64,000 nucleotides of DNA from Neolewinella aurantiaca (lineage in GTDB: Bacteria; Bacteroidota; Bacteroidia; Chitinophagales; Saprospiraceae): contig NZ_VOXD01000007.1 of assembly GCF_008014675.1 (NCBI RefSeq), positions 99,152 through 163,151 of the forward strand. The letters are read 5' to 3'. Shown in pieces: positions 35,331-44,359 of this stretch. A program made the translations under genes and the position numbers. Positions within the stretch are counted from its first letter, which is position 1, and the number at the start of each line of letters is the position of its first letter. The notes below the pieces were generated by a model. That model did not search any database, was not told the DNA's origin, and was given only the letters and a program-made list of their open reading frames with translations.

Positions 35331-37499
35331 ATGGTTGATAATTTATTAAGATCACTTAAGCAGTGTAAGATAAATAATGATTATTCATTGATAATTGATC
35401 AAGTCAGCAAAGTTTCTAAGTCTAGAAAGAAGTCAATAATTAAGGATGTTGAAGCTACCATTACTGATATGATTGTAGTACCAGGCAAGGTAAATTATAT
35501 CTCATCCTTACTAATTGTCGGATATTTTATCGATGAGAAGGAATTTAATAATAGAGTTTTGAGAATGTCTGTTTTAAGGCACAGTACATATATTAACAAA
35601 TCTTCATCACCTATTAAGTATTACATAGAAAATTTACAGAAAATAAAATCGCTAATTATTGTTCCGGAAATAGCTGAATACTTTGAAAATTTAAAAAAAA
35701 TGGAAGTTCTTTATGACGAAATGAAATCTACATATAAAGGTATTGTAAAAGAGTTACAGAGAATCAATTCAAGGTACAGAAGATCTTCAGATAAATTTAT
35801 TAGAACGATTTTAGGATATGCTGAATATATATTTGAGCCACTTAATGTAGGCAATAGGAATGTAGATGCAATAATAGACTCACAATATTTCAATAAAGAG
35901 CAGTTACTTGAAGGTATATCGTTTCTTATTCAAGAGTATGACGATAGATATGAACTTACTGCACAGGACACTAATGGAGTCGATAAAAGTCTTATTGAAA
36001 ATGGCACACTAGAAAAATTGACATTTGAGGCAACTATTTTAAAACTGTTAATGGAACAAGAAATTATGGTCGAATCATTAGAGTACAGTTGTACTGTTGA
36101 TGACGGTCGCCTTATCTTTTATTGGTCTAATGAGAGAGCCGCAAAATGTTCGAGTATCCAAGGAATATTTAGTCAATCACAAAATGTTGTTGATTATAAA
36201 CGGAATATGAAGAACTTGGAGGGTGCATTATCAGATGAACTATTTTTACAGTATATATGGGATCACGTAGAGAATGTTGTAATATTTTTGGAAGAACCTT
36301 ATTCCAGATATGTTCCAAAGATAGATTCTACTCTTTTGAGTTTAGCATTTTCTCAGGATAAAAGAACATTTACTCAGCAGGAGTGGGCTAATGAGATAGC
36401 AATTTCTAAGCAGATGAATATGACGTATGATCAAATTCGAGATTTCAAGGTGTCTAATTCGCTTACAATGTTTGAGTTTACTGTCTTGAATAGGATGTTT
36501 AGGTTGATGTATTTTGCGTACTCACTACGGCTACGTACGACAGATGATTCATCGACTACGATCATTAGCTATCCGCTGTTTTCATTTGAGAAAGATATTT
36601 ATAGTCTTTTTGAATATTCAATGCTACCTCAAAGCAAAATAGATGAATATTTGGATTCTTTAACTTGGGAAGCAGGAAAAGATAAATTTCTTGATTTGCA
36701 ATATAATCCTATATTGTTCATTGATGGAATATATATTTACTTGCCAACTGTGGGTTATGAGTCAAATTTAGGGAGAAACGTTTTTTTAAATCAAGCACGT
36801 AAGAAAATTAACCTAAATTCACTTAAAACTAAATCATATGATCAACTGATAAGCAGAATAGAAAAATTGCTATCAGCTAATGGATTTGATGTTTTAAAAG
36901 AGGTTGATGTGAAGTTCCTTTATAAAGGAAAACCAAATTCTGATATAGACATTTTTGCAGTTAAAAATAATTTAGTTTTAGTAATCGAATGTAAAGACGG
37001 GATTGAGCCGATTTCTGTATATGAAGATAGAACAGTCCTAGGAGTTATGCAAAAGGCTGGTTCTCAGTTAGAATACAATTGTGCTGCTTTAGATGATGAT
37101 AGAATATGGGAGCAGTTCGCTAAATTGGTCAAATTAGGAGACAGGAAAGACTATAAAGTTAAAGGATTAGCTGTAACTACTAATAGACGCATGTGGGGAT
37201 TCGAAGCTAATGGATTCAGTGTAAGAACAATTAATGAACTTGAGAATTTTTTTGAGAGGGGGACGTGGAGGCTCGCCCAGCTAGATGGAAAGATATCAAG
37301 CTTTAAGTTAAGAGATGGTGAAAATTGGACTCTTAATGACTTGATTAGGTTTATTAATCCCAAGACTTCTATTCATAGACATGCTTATGATAGCTCAAGT
37401 TATAGCATATTAAACGTAAGAAACAATATCTATTTGCAACAATGGTATTTAGATTATGAAGATCTAATTAATAGATTGAATGCCTATGAAGAAGAATAA
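35331..37499 (+). CDS. Large protein with C-terminal PD-(D/E)XK nuclease-like domain, cassette 2
   Basis: 722 residues, AT-rich. The first 480 residues are mostly helical and unrecognised. Residues about 505-600 look like a restriction-endonuclease fold: a helix LISRIEKLLSANGFDV, then SDIDIFA (Asp538/Asp540) and LVIECKDG (Glu553-x-Lys555), and a later Gln-bearing helix (QKAGSQLEYN). This matches Mrr/NERD-like nucleases. Such proteins are frequent in antiphage islands; the target is unknown. It lies between attC-like sites B and C. Confidence 0.7.
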   Translation: MVDNLLRSLKQCKINNDYSLIIDQVSKVSKSRKKSIIKDVEATITDMIVVPGKVNYISSLLIVGYFIDEKEFNNRVLRMSVLRHSTYINKSSSPIKYYIENLQKIKSLIIVPEIAEYFENLKKMEVLYDEMKSTYKGIVKELQRINSRYRRSSDKFIRTILGYAEYIFEPLNVGNRNVDAIIDSQYFNKEQLLEGISFLIQEYDDRYELTAQDTNGVDKSLIENGTLEKLTFEATILKLLMEQEIMVESLEYSCTVDDGRLIFYWSNERAAKCSSIQGIFSQSQNVVDYKRNMKNLEGALSDELFLQYIWDHVENVVIFLEEPYSRYVPKIDSTLLSLAFSQDKRTFTQQEWANEIAISKQMNMTYDQIRDFKVSNSLTMFEFTVLNRMFRLMYFAYSLRLRTTDDSSTTIISYPLFSFEKDIYSLFEYSMLPQSKIDEYLDSLTWEAGKDKFLDLQYNPILFIDGIYIYLPTVGYESNLGRNVFLNQARKKINLNSLKTKSYDQLISRIEKLLSANGFDVLKEVDVKFLYKGKPNSDIDIFAVKNNLVLVIECKDGIEPISVYEDRTVLGVMQKAGSQLEYNCAALDDDRIWEQFAKLVKLGDRKDYKVKGLAVTTNRRMWGFEANGFSVRTINELENFFERGTWRLAQLDGKISSFKLRDGENWTLNDLIRFINPKTSIHRHAYDSSSYSILNVRNNIYLQQWYLDYEDLINRLNAYEEE

Positions 37500-37507
37500 T
37501 TATATGC

Positions 37508-37573
37508 AGCCAACACTTAAAGCTCAAAGGCAGCCCTGACGCAGTCGGGCCTGCCGTTGCGCTTTTGTTGGAC
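37508..37573 (+). repeat. attC-like site C
   Basis: R''-like AGCCAAC, stem GGCAGCCCTGAC / GTCGGGCCTGCC, R'-like GTTGGAC (fits GTTRRRY). It is nearly identical to site E, and the identity continues about 21 bp past GTTGGAC (TAACCCGCCATCCCACGATCC). Confidence 0.7.
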
Positions 37574-38024
37574 TAACCCGCCATCCCACGATCCGGCCCT
37601 ATGGGCATTGAACCAAAGCCGCCTGTCCGGATCGTGGGAAAGGAGGCGCAAAGCCATGGTTCACAGGGAAGAACAAGAGGCCGGTAAGTCAAAAATCCAG
37701 GCTGGAATCCGTTGATTTTAGCTAAAATGCGGTCGGGGTCGCCGAGGACTTTGCCGTAGAAGTATTTCAGCGCACAGCAAAGGGTGTTGAGGGTGGATTT
37801 TCCTGTTGATTTTTCCCGCTCGGCAAGAAAGACGAGGATATCCCGGGCGGTGATGGCATCGGCTTCCGCATGGTGGTATTCCATAAGGTCGCGCAGCGAC
37901 CGGGCGTAGTTGATAATGGTACTCGATGTCATATCCGCAACCCGTAAATGGGCCACGAACCGGTCGAGATCCGGCTGACAATCGAGGTGGTGGGCTATCT
38001 GAGCCCGGGACTTTTTTTAGTCAC
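37573..38024 (-). pseudogene. Tyrosine-recombinase remnant (N-terminal SAM-like domain, frameshifted and truncated)
   Basis: Reading leftward from GTG 38022-38024, a run of seven A (38012-38018) puts the frame out by one; with eight A it would read MTKKKSRAQIAHHLDC and continue into the open frame DRFVAHLRVADMTSST...YFYGKVLGDPDRILAKI. This is the core-binding domain of a phage/Xer-type integrase. After about 95 residues the homology stops, so the catalytic domain (R..HxxR..Y) is absent. IntI-type enzymes and the recombinases that accompany IS91-like transposons both have an FYGKVL-like motif here; I cannot decide between them. Confidence 0.6.
37584..37639. repeat. 13-bp inverted repeat beside site C
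   Basis: TCCCACGATCCGG (37584-37596) and CCGGATCGTGGGA (37627-37639) are perfect complements spaced by 30 nt. The left 11 bp also follow site E at 40009-40019, but the right arm is missing there. Confidence 0.65.
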
Positions 38025-38114
38025 GATGGAATGGTTTGGTTAATAGGTAAGATAGGGGTATTTTTAGGAGGCGGGTTGGTCATGGCGCGGTAGCGGTTGG
38101 CGCGAAGCGGCTTA

Positions 38115-38176
38115 GTTCAACACAGCGCCACCGTCAACCGGGCTAAGGCCCGGCTGCGTTGGTGCATCCGTTGTAC
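38115..38176 (+). repeat. attC-like site F
   Basis: R''-like GTTCAAC (perfect RYYYAAC) and R'-like GTTGTAC (one mismatch) enclose CCGGGC / GCCCGG and a GCGCCACC..GGTGC stem. Cassette 3 begins 57 nt later. Confidence 0.6.
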
Positions 38177-38233
38177 GAAACAACAAAATAGTATAATTGA
38201 AGATTAAGCTATACTCAATAAATTACATGCTAA

Positions 38234-39313
38234 ATGAAACACTTGCTGCTAACAGCTTCACTATTATTGCTTTCCACTAGTTTCTTGATGGGGTATGATG
38301 TAGAATATACTGTCATGGCTCAAAGTGGACTTCAACTGCGTGAAGGCCCTGAGATTGATTCAAAGGTTTTAGTATCCATACCTTTTGGTAAGCATGTTTT
38401 AGGAAAAGGGATGCCATTCGATGTACAACAATATTATGAGTATGGTGAATTAGATGCTATAGATGCTAAATACAGGTTTACTTCAGAGGGGCTTAATGGT
38501 TTCTGGCATCATGTTTCATTCGAGGATATCGAAGGATTCGTTTTTAGTGGGTACCTAATAAGAGGAAGTTTTATTACTGAGCCTAACGATACATTGTCCT
38601 ATGTGATGTTTGAGCATGGTTTCAGTTGCGACCCTATTGAATTTTCTAATAATTATAACTACTATGAATTATCCCATACTTCAGACTCTATTAAGTTGAG
38701 AGAAATATACATCCAGTTCGAGTTGAGACAACATTTCTCAACTGAATTGAAAGAAAAATATGACGATATATGGTTTAATTTCCCATTCAGAATAATTGTA
38801 AATTCGGAATTTGGGAATAGCTTTATTTTGGGGTCAGCAAATAAGCTAGAAACATACGAAGATGAAAATCTATTGAATGAATATCAAAGTGGCTATAATG
38901 ACAGGTGTAAAGAATTTGGATTTTTGTATCCAGAGCAGACGTACAAATTTTATTACAGAAATACGAACCATGTGTTGCGAGGTGTTGCATTCGTAGATGC
39001 TAATGATAGCAAAAATGAAATTAAGTATGGTATTTCGTATTCAGTTACCAATAGGAGTTTTAACCTGAATGAGATACCGTTAGAGTTAAGGGGTCAGCAG
39101 AGTTTAAGACGCCACGCTGACTTTAATACGCCAATTATCATATTAGTGACGGATGTCAATCAGGATGGAATTCTTGATGTGTTAATTGCAAGTCATACTA
39201 TGACCGAGAGTTGTGGAATTTGTTGGTACAAGGATCTTTATATTTCTGAGAGAGGCAAAAATATCACGATTAGGCATGCAAGCAGATCAACTGTCTGTAA
39301 TTGTGTGACCTAA
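38234..39313 (+). CDS. Secreted protein with SH3-like and FG-GAP-like segments, cassette 3
   Basis: 359 residues, AT-rich. A signal peptide (MKHLLLTASLLLLST) leads into an SH3-like stretch (VMAQSGLQLREGPEIDSKVL) and, near the C-terminus, a calcium-binding FG-GAP-like motif DVNQDGILDVLIA. Envelope location is likely; function unknown. It sits between sites F and D with only 14 nt to site D, again cassette-like. Confidence 0.65.
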   Translation: MKHLLLTASLLLLSTSFLMGYDVEYTVMAQSGLQLREGPEIDSKVLVSIPFGKHVLGKGMPFDVQQYYEYGELDAIDAKYRFTSEGLNGFWHHVSFEDIEGFVFSGYLIRGSFITEPNDTLSYVMFEHGFSCDPIEFSNNYNYYELSHTSDSIKLREIYIQFELRQHFSTELKEKYDDIWFNFPFRIIVNSEFGNSFILGSANKLETYEDENLLNEYQSGYNDRCKEFGFLYPEQTYKFYYRNTNHVLRGVAFVDANDSKNEIKYGISYSVTNRSFNLNEIPLELRGQQSLRRHADFNTPIIILVTDVNQDGILDVLIASHTMTESCGICWYKDLYISERGKNITIRHASRSTVCNCVT

Positions 39314-39327
39314 TCAAAGTGGAATTC

Positions 39328-39389
39328 ATATAACACAGGCTATGACGTCCATGCTCCTGCGTCGCACGGCGCATAGCCAACCGTTGGCA
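39328..39389 (+). repeat. attC-like site D
   Basis: GGCTATG / CATAGCC stem with outer ATATAAC and GTTGGCA, ending GTTGGCATCAATT like site B. Cassette 4 starts 24 nt downstream, after an A-rich leader. Confidence 0.55.
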
Positions 39390-39413
39390 TCAATTAAAAA
39401 AAAGAAAAAATCA

Positions 39414-39896
39414 ATGCAAATTAGAGAAGCTACAGAAAAAGATTTCGAGCCAGTCTGGGAAATATTCAGAGAGGTAATCAAAACTGGCGATACTTATACT
39501 TTCTCACCAAAAACGCCAAAATCTGATTTGAAAAAATATTGGTTTGCAGATTATATGAAAACATTTATTGCAGAGGAAGGAAACAAAATATTAGGCACCT
39601 ATATTATCAAGCCAAATCAAATTGATTTAGGAAATCATATTGCTAATTGCAGTTATATGGTTAATCCAGAAGAACAAGGAAAAGGCATTGGGAAAAAGTT
39701 ATGCGAGCATTCAATTTCTTTTGCTAAAGAAAGTGGGTACTTCGGAATACAATTCAATATTGTTGTGAGTTCAAATATAGGAGCTGTAAAATTGTGGAAA
39801 AAATTTGGATTTAGAATAATAGGTACAACACCGAAAGGATTCAGACATGCCAGATTAGGTTTGATAGATACCTATATAATGTTCAAAGAGTTATAG
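39414..39896 (+). CDS. GNAT-family N-acetyltransferase, cassette 4
   Basis: 160 residues from MQIREATEKDFEPVW. The acetyl-CoA binding loop is NPEEQGKGIGKKL (Q/RxxGxG/A), followed by NIGAVKLWKKFGF typical of motif B. Similar to phosphinothricin/amino-acid acetyltransferases; substrate unknown. AT-rich and closed by site E. GNAT genes are among the commonest integron cassettes. The longer frame from 39342 runs back through site D and is rejected. Confidence 0.85.
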   Translation: MQIREATEKDFEPVWEIFREVIKTGDTYTFSPKTPKSDLKKYWFADYMKTFIAEEGNKILGTYIIKPNQIDLGNHIANCSYMVNPEEQGKGIGKKLCEHSISFAKESGYFGIQFNIVVSSNIGAVKLWKKFGFRIIGTTPKGFRHARLGLIDTYIMFKEL

Positions 39897-39932
39897 CTTC
39901 AAAGCTTAAGAAATAACAAAAAAAGAAAATTC

Positions 39933-39998
39933 ACCCAACACTTAAAGCTCAAAGGCAGCCCTGACGCAGTCGGGCCTGACGTCGCGCTTTTGTTGGAC
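39933..39998 (+). repeat. attC-like site E
   Basis: R'' ACCCAAC (perfect RYYYAAC) and R' GTTGGAC (perfect GTTRRRY), with the same internal stem as site C. The match to site C extends to 40019. Confidence 0.75.
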
Positions 39999-40019
39999 TA
40001 ACCCGCCATCCCACGATCC

Positions 40020-40320
40020 AGTTTGCGCCCTTATCTTATGGTAATTTACACTTTTGCCGCTGAAAATCACTTACGGATCTTACGGTTTTACCGTACTTTG
40101 CGAGCGGCCGGATGGCTGGTACCTTGCTGATTTCAGGATCGTTAATTGGTTTGAGCCGGGGCTTTGTCTTCCCAACTTTCGTTCCACATTAGAGAGGAGG
40201 TGACAAGAAAACCAGGAGGAACAACCTGATGGAGCCATAGAAAGCGCACGCTTCAACGGCGGCGGGCGCCTGTTTGAGCCGTACAAGGCAATTTTACCAG
40301 ACCGTCAATAAAACAAACAC
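40020..40320. other. Right boundary of the cassette block, no gene
   Basis: 301 bp; composition returns to GC-rich. No repeat or reading frame was recognised, apart from the likely promoter region for the S9 peptidase gene. Confidence 0.5.
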
Positions 40321-42480
40321 ATGCATCATACCTCTTTTTGGCAAGTATTGATAGTAACCGGCTTACTTATGGCGATGTCCGCAACGGCCTCAGCGCAGCA
40401 AGGTGAACTGACACTCGATGAGCTATTCGCAACGCCAAAACTGACGGGAACAAGCCCGTCCCGGCCTGTATGGGCTCCGAACAGCGAGCATTTCGCTTTC
40501 TCCTGGAATGAACCAGGAGGTTCCGGCCGTGGTCTCTGGGTATCCCCAAGCAACGGGGAGAGGGTACGCCTCAGTGCCGATACTGCATCCGCCTCAGTGC
40601 GCGATATCGTTTGGGCCGACGCGAACACAATTGTCAGTCTGCGGGGCAACAACCTGTGGCAGACGTCGCTGAGCCAGGAAGAAGACCTCCCGCTTATGCC
40701 CGTCGGGGCTGGTGCGCATAACCTGTCACTATCGCCCGTTGGCGGCCAGGCAGCGTACATAATAGACGGTGACTTGTGGCTGGCTGACTTCCATTCGGAA
40801 GAGAACCGTCAACTTACTGATATCGGCGTCGCCAGTATCTCGGGCGTACCGCAGGGGCGCTACAGCCGGCCGGACCGTGAAATCGGTCCGGGCATCTGGA
40901 GTGGGCCAGCGTACAAGTGGTCTCCGGACGGCAAAACCATAGCGTTTCACGCCGTCGACCGGCGCGAGATGCGAAAGGTGCCGTTCCCGGATTACCTCGC
41001 TGCCGAAACCAACCCCAACGAGGTACGCCGGGCGTACCCGGGTGATCCGAACGAGATTCGTAGGGTTGGTCTGCTCGATGTAGAAAGCGGTAATATCACC
41101 TACCTCGATTTACCGGACCCGCATGCCAACCAAATCGTTGACTTCAACTGGTCACCGGAAGGTGCGCTGCTGGTTGACATCGCCTCCGACACGGCGGTTG
41201 AACGCAAGTTGTTCGTCGTTGCACCCGGAGAAAGCCAGGTGCGCGAGATCTGGCGGGGCGTTCGGGAGAGCCGTATGTATACCTCCTTCGGTTCTGCGTG
41301 GCATCCGGATGGAAAACAGGTCATTCTCTTAAGTGACATGGGGGATCGCTATGGCCTTTACGTCATTGATCCTTCGTCGCCCGGAGATGAGCCGCAGCTC
41401 CTGACGGACCCGTCTTACGATGTTCTGTCCGCCCCCGCAATTGCTGGTGGCACAATGTTTTATCCTGGCAACGGTGTTAATCCCTACGAGCAGCACGTGT
41501 ACCGCCTGAATACATCCGGCGGCGACCCCGAGCAGATAACGCGCCTTGCTGGCCGTAACGATGGCTACCCCTCACCGGATGGCCGGCACCTGGTGTTCAC
41601 GCACAACGACGACACATCACCGGCCGAGCTTTACGTAGTAAGCAGTAATGGTGGTGACGCTACGCGGGTAACTCACTCACCCTTGCCCGCCTTCACGGAG
41701 CGGACATGGGCCGCTGCTGAATACGTCAGTTTCCCCAGTCTCATTGATGACTACACGCTGCACGCCCGGATTCTGAAACCGGCTAATATGCAGCCCGGTA
41801 AGAAATATCCAGTGGTGTTCGGGCCTGTGTATTCGAATACAGCGAGGAATCGATGGGCCGGTAACTACAGTCTTGTGCAACAGCTGATGGTCCAAAAGGG
41901 ATATATCATCGTGCAGGTGGATTCCCGTGGCAGCAACGGTTATGGCCGGGCGTTCCGCGAAGAATTTTTGCTGGGCTTCGCGGGGGAGGACATCGATGAT
42001 TACGCGAGTGCCGTTGCCTTCATGGAGTCGTTGCCTTACGTAGATCCCGAGCGCATCGGTATCTGGGGCAGCAGTTATGGCGGCACACTTTCCGTTTATT
42101 CTATGCTGATGAAGCCGGGATTATTCCAGGTAGGTATTGCCGCCGCCGCGGCGGTCGATCCGGTGTTCTTTGGCACCGATGATGTTGCAATTGTTCGTCG
42201 CCCCGAGACGCACCCGGATATCTTCGAAAGGAAAGCGCTCAAATATGCGGCGAATCTGGAAGGGAAACTCCTGTTCATCCACGGTATGCAGGATCATGTG
42301 GTGCCATTCAAAACTACGGCTACATTAGCTGAAGAATTGATTAAGCAGGGGAAAAACTTCGACTTTGCGTTTGCGCCAGGGGCTACGCACGCATGGAGCC
42401 GTGAGCGCCATTATGATCGTTACCTGTTTGGCAAAATCATCGAATACTTTGACCGGCACCTGGCCGAGCCGTCTGAGTAA
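40321..42480 (+). CDS. S9 family prolyl oligopeptidase / dipeptidyl-peptidase-like protein
   Basis: 719 residues with a signal peptide ending SASAQ. An N-terminal beta-propeller (repeats such as PVWAPNSEHFAFSW, YKWSPDGKTIAFHA, YPSPDGRHLVFTH) is followed by an alpha/beta-hydrolase. Catalytic triad by position: Ser585 (GSSYGG), Asp658 (QDHVVP) and His690 (ATHAW). Probable periplasmic peptidase cleaving short peptides; proline specificity is not certain. Normal host composition, so it lies outside the cassette block. Confidence 0.92.
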   Translation: MHHTSFWQVLIVTGLLMAMSATASAQQGELTLDELFATPKLTGTSPSRPVWAPNSEHFAFSWNEPGGSGRGLWVSPSNGERVRLSADTASASVRDIVWADANTIVSLRGNNLWQTSLSQEEDLPLMPVGAGAHNLSLSPVGGQAAYIIDGDLWLADFHSEENRQLTDIGVASISGVPQGRYSRPDREIGPGIWSGPAYKWSPDGKTIAFHAVDRREMRKVPFPDYLAAETNPNEVRRAYPGDPNEIRRVGLLDVESGNITYLDLPDPHANQIVDFNWSPEGALLVDIASDTAVERKLFVVAPGESQVREIWRGVRESRMYTSFGSAWHPDGKQVILLSDMGDRYGLYVIDPSSPGDEPQLLTDPSYDVLSAPAIAGGTMFYPGNGVNPYEQHVYRLNTSGGDPEQITRLAGRNDGYPSPDGRHLVFTHNDDTSPAELYVVSSNGGDATRVTHSPLPAFTERTWAAAEYVSFPSLIDDYTLHARILKPANMQPGKKYPVVFGPVYSNTARNRWAGNYSLVQQLMVQKGYIIVQVDSRGSNGYGRAFREEFLLGFAGEDIDDYASAVAFMESLPYVDPERIGIWGSSYGGTLSVYSMLMKPGLFQVGIAAAAAVDPVFFGTDDVAIVRRPETHPDIFERKALKYAANLEGKLLFIHGMQDHVVPFKTTATLAEELIKQGKNFDFAFAPGATHAWSRERHYDRYLFGKIIEYFDRHLAEPSE

Positions 42481-42790
42481 TGCTTGCCGCAGCAAGCAGA
42501 ACGGCCGGTGGAAAAACACAAACGACGCCGAATTGAAACATCACCCTAACCGGATCGATGAGACGTTTGAAGCGTTTACCCGCACGAAAAAATAGGCAGA
42601 GATTGAAGAGAAAAGAAATAGGTGGCGCGCACGCAGGATGCAATGGAGGTTTTAAGAGCAAGCAAAGCCAATCACGAACTCCCGCGCAAAAAGCTATCGG
42701 TATGTGACGGTTGGCAGATCATCGCTTTCAACCTCCCCTCGCGCCCGAACTTTTAGCGGCCATTGGAGGATGGCCATTGGAAAATAAAAA
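42481..42790. other. Intergenic region before the integrated element
   Basis: 310 bp with R1 copy 14 and no credible gene; short open frames here have no recognisable content. Confidence 0.5.
42624..42642 (-). repeat. R1 copy 14
   Basis: Reverse complement TGCATCCTGCGTGCGCGCC, the one-base-longer variant also seen in copy 3. Confidence 0.72.
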
Positions 42791-42818
42791 AGACCTTTCA
42801 GTCGAAACTGAAAGGTCT
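42782..42818 (-). terminator. Original tRNA-Pro terminator, displaced by insertion
   Basis: AGACCTTTCAGT-CGAA-ACTGAAAGGTCT, a 12-bp perfect stem; read on the minus strand it is followed by TTTTTTATTTT. It lies immediately beyond attL, where the 3' end of the minus-strand tRNA gene would have been before integration. Confidence 0.8.
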
Positions 42819-42823
42819 TAGTG

Positions 42824-42846
42824 GTCGGGATGACAGGATTCGAACC
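42824..42846. other. attL: 23-bp copy of the tRNA-Pro 3' end
   Basis: GTCGGGATGACAGGATTCG... repeats exactly the sequence at 50585-50607, covering acceptor and T-arm of the tRNA. Only this fragment is present here, so it marks the left end of the integrated element. Confidence 0.9.
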
Positions 42847-43006
42847 CTGTATTTTGCTTTGTTACTGATGATGATGAGAGTTTAGTAAAAGTCCAATAAA
42901 TACTGGTACTTTGAAAAAAAAAGCGACTAAAGACAAAAAATAGTAGGCAATTACTTGCACACTAAATTGCTCACCTGCCTAACTTTGGTGTGCAATACTT
43001 AGTAAA

Positions 43007-44359
43007 ATGAAAAGACAACGCCGACAGAGGGCCGCGAAGGCACGGTTTGAACTAAAAGACTACCAAAGCGCAAATACGCTTATTAGTTTAGTAATAAGCA
43101 TTGACCGTAAGCGGGTCAAATGGTCAACCGGGGAAAAGGTCAACCCTAACAATTGGAGTAAGAAAACCAACCGTGCAATAGTACGCGCCCGCGATACTCA
43201 AACGCAAGCCCTAAACGAACGCTTAAACCGTTACGCCGCCGCCGCCGTCACCCTGTTTAATGATTGGGAACTTAACACCCCGGCGGGGCTGGCGAACTAC
43301 AACGCCGCCAAATTCAAACAGGAATTAGAATACCGCTTAGGGTTTGCAGAACGCCCGGAGGATAAAACGGAAAAGCTAGATACCTCCGATTTTGTACGGT
43401 TTGCCGAAGACGTTAGGAATCATCGAAAAGACAGCACCGGGATTAAACGCGGGACGTGGAAAGTATTAAACAACCATGTGAACTTGCTAAGAGAATTTGC
43501 GGACCTCCGGCACGGTGGAACGGTAGCTTTTAAAGAGGTAGACGAAATATTTATTGAGGGCTTTAAAAAGTTCCTTTTTCGCACGAAAGGCCACAACCGG
43601 CGCACAGTTCATAAAGTAATGGTTACGTTACGCAGCATAGCTAGTAGGGCCGCAGATCGGGATTTAATGACCTACGGGCGGCGGTTCCGTAGTTGGGCCA
43701 AACAGGACTTTAGAAAGATGCCCCAACCCGCCCTAACCCGTGCCGAACTTGATAGGGTTATAGCTTTGGACTTATCCGACGCGCCGCGGTTGGAGCGGGT
43801 ACGGGACTTGTTTTTGATCGGAGTTGCAACGGCTCAACGTTGGAGCGATTACAGTATTTTGACCCCTAAGAACTTCCGCCAGTTGCCCGGCGGCGGCTAC
43901 CGCTATTTTATCCAAAGCCAACAGAAAACAAGTAAAGAGGCTGGCGGGCCTGTTATGGATTGGGTTGTACCGACGCTGGAAAAATACGGTTATATCGGAG
44001 GACGTGAATTTAACCCGCCAAAGATCAGCGGGCAACGTTTTAACGACTACTTAAAAGAGGTTGTAAAACAGGCTTTGCCAGACGCTAAAATTACAGTCTA
44101 TAACGACCGGGAAAAGGTAGATCACAAAGGAACGGAGTTCCTCAAATGGGAAAAGATAACAAGCCACGCCGCCCGCCGGACCGCCGTTGGGTTACTACGA
44201 TCAATGAAAGCCCCCGACGATCAGATACAAAAAATGACCGGGCATACTACGTTGTCAGAGCTTGACGGGTACGACGTTCGCGACGCTGAAACTCTGGCGT
44301 TAGAATTGGGCCGTGACCTTAACGACGCATGGAATAAAGGCAAATTAAGAGCAGTATAA
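43007..44359 (+). CDS. int: Tyrosine-type site-specific integrase
   Basis: 450 residues, Bacteroidota phage/transposon integrase type with an N-terminal arm-binding domain (1-110), SAM-like core-binding domain (125-220) and catalytic domain. Catalytic residues seen: Arg278 (TAQRWSDY), His387-x-x-Arg390 (SHAARR), His413 (TGHTT) and Tyr422 (DGYDV). It should integrate and excise the element at the tRNA-Pro 3' end. Location beside attL is standard. Confidence 0.93.
   Translation: MKRQRRQRAAKARFELKDYQSANTLISLVISIDRKRVKWSTGEKVNPNNWSKKTNRAIVRARDTQTQALNERLNRYAAAAVTLFNDWELNTPAGLANYNAAKFKQELEYRLGFAERPEDKTEKLDTSDFVRFAEDVRNHRKDSTGIKRGTWKVLNNHVNLLREFADLRHGGTVAFKEVDEIFIEGFKKFLFRTKGHNRRTVHKVMVTLRSIASRAADRDLMTYGRRFRSWAKQDFRKMPQPALTRAELDRVIALDLSDAPRLERVRDLFLIGVATAQRWSDYSILTPKNFRQLPGGGYRYFIQSQQKTSKEAGGPVMDWVVPTLEKYGYIGGREFNPPKISGQRFNDYLKEVVKQALPDAKITVYNDREKVDHKGTEFLKWEKITSHAARRTAVGLLRSMKAPDDQIQKMTGHTTLSELDGYDVRDAETLALELGRDLNDAWNKGKLRAV

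Larger units (their letters stand above)
37500..38233. other. Spacer between cassettes 2 and 3
   Basis: 734 bp holding site C, a 13-bp inverted repeat, a tyrosine-recombinase remnant on the minus strand and site F. The middle part is GC-rich, unlike the flanking cassettes, suggesting a separate insertion. Confidence 0.6.

Noticed and set aside
37573..38024. Functional integron integrase
   Set aside because: Only the N-terminal domain remains, frameshifted; no catalytic R, HxxR or Y and no IntI-specific insert.
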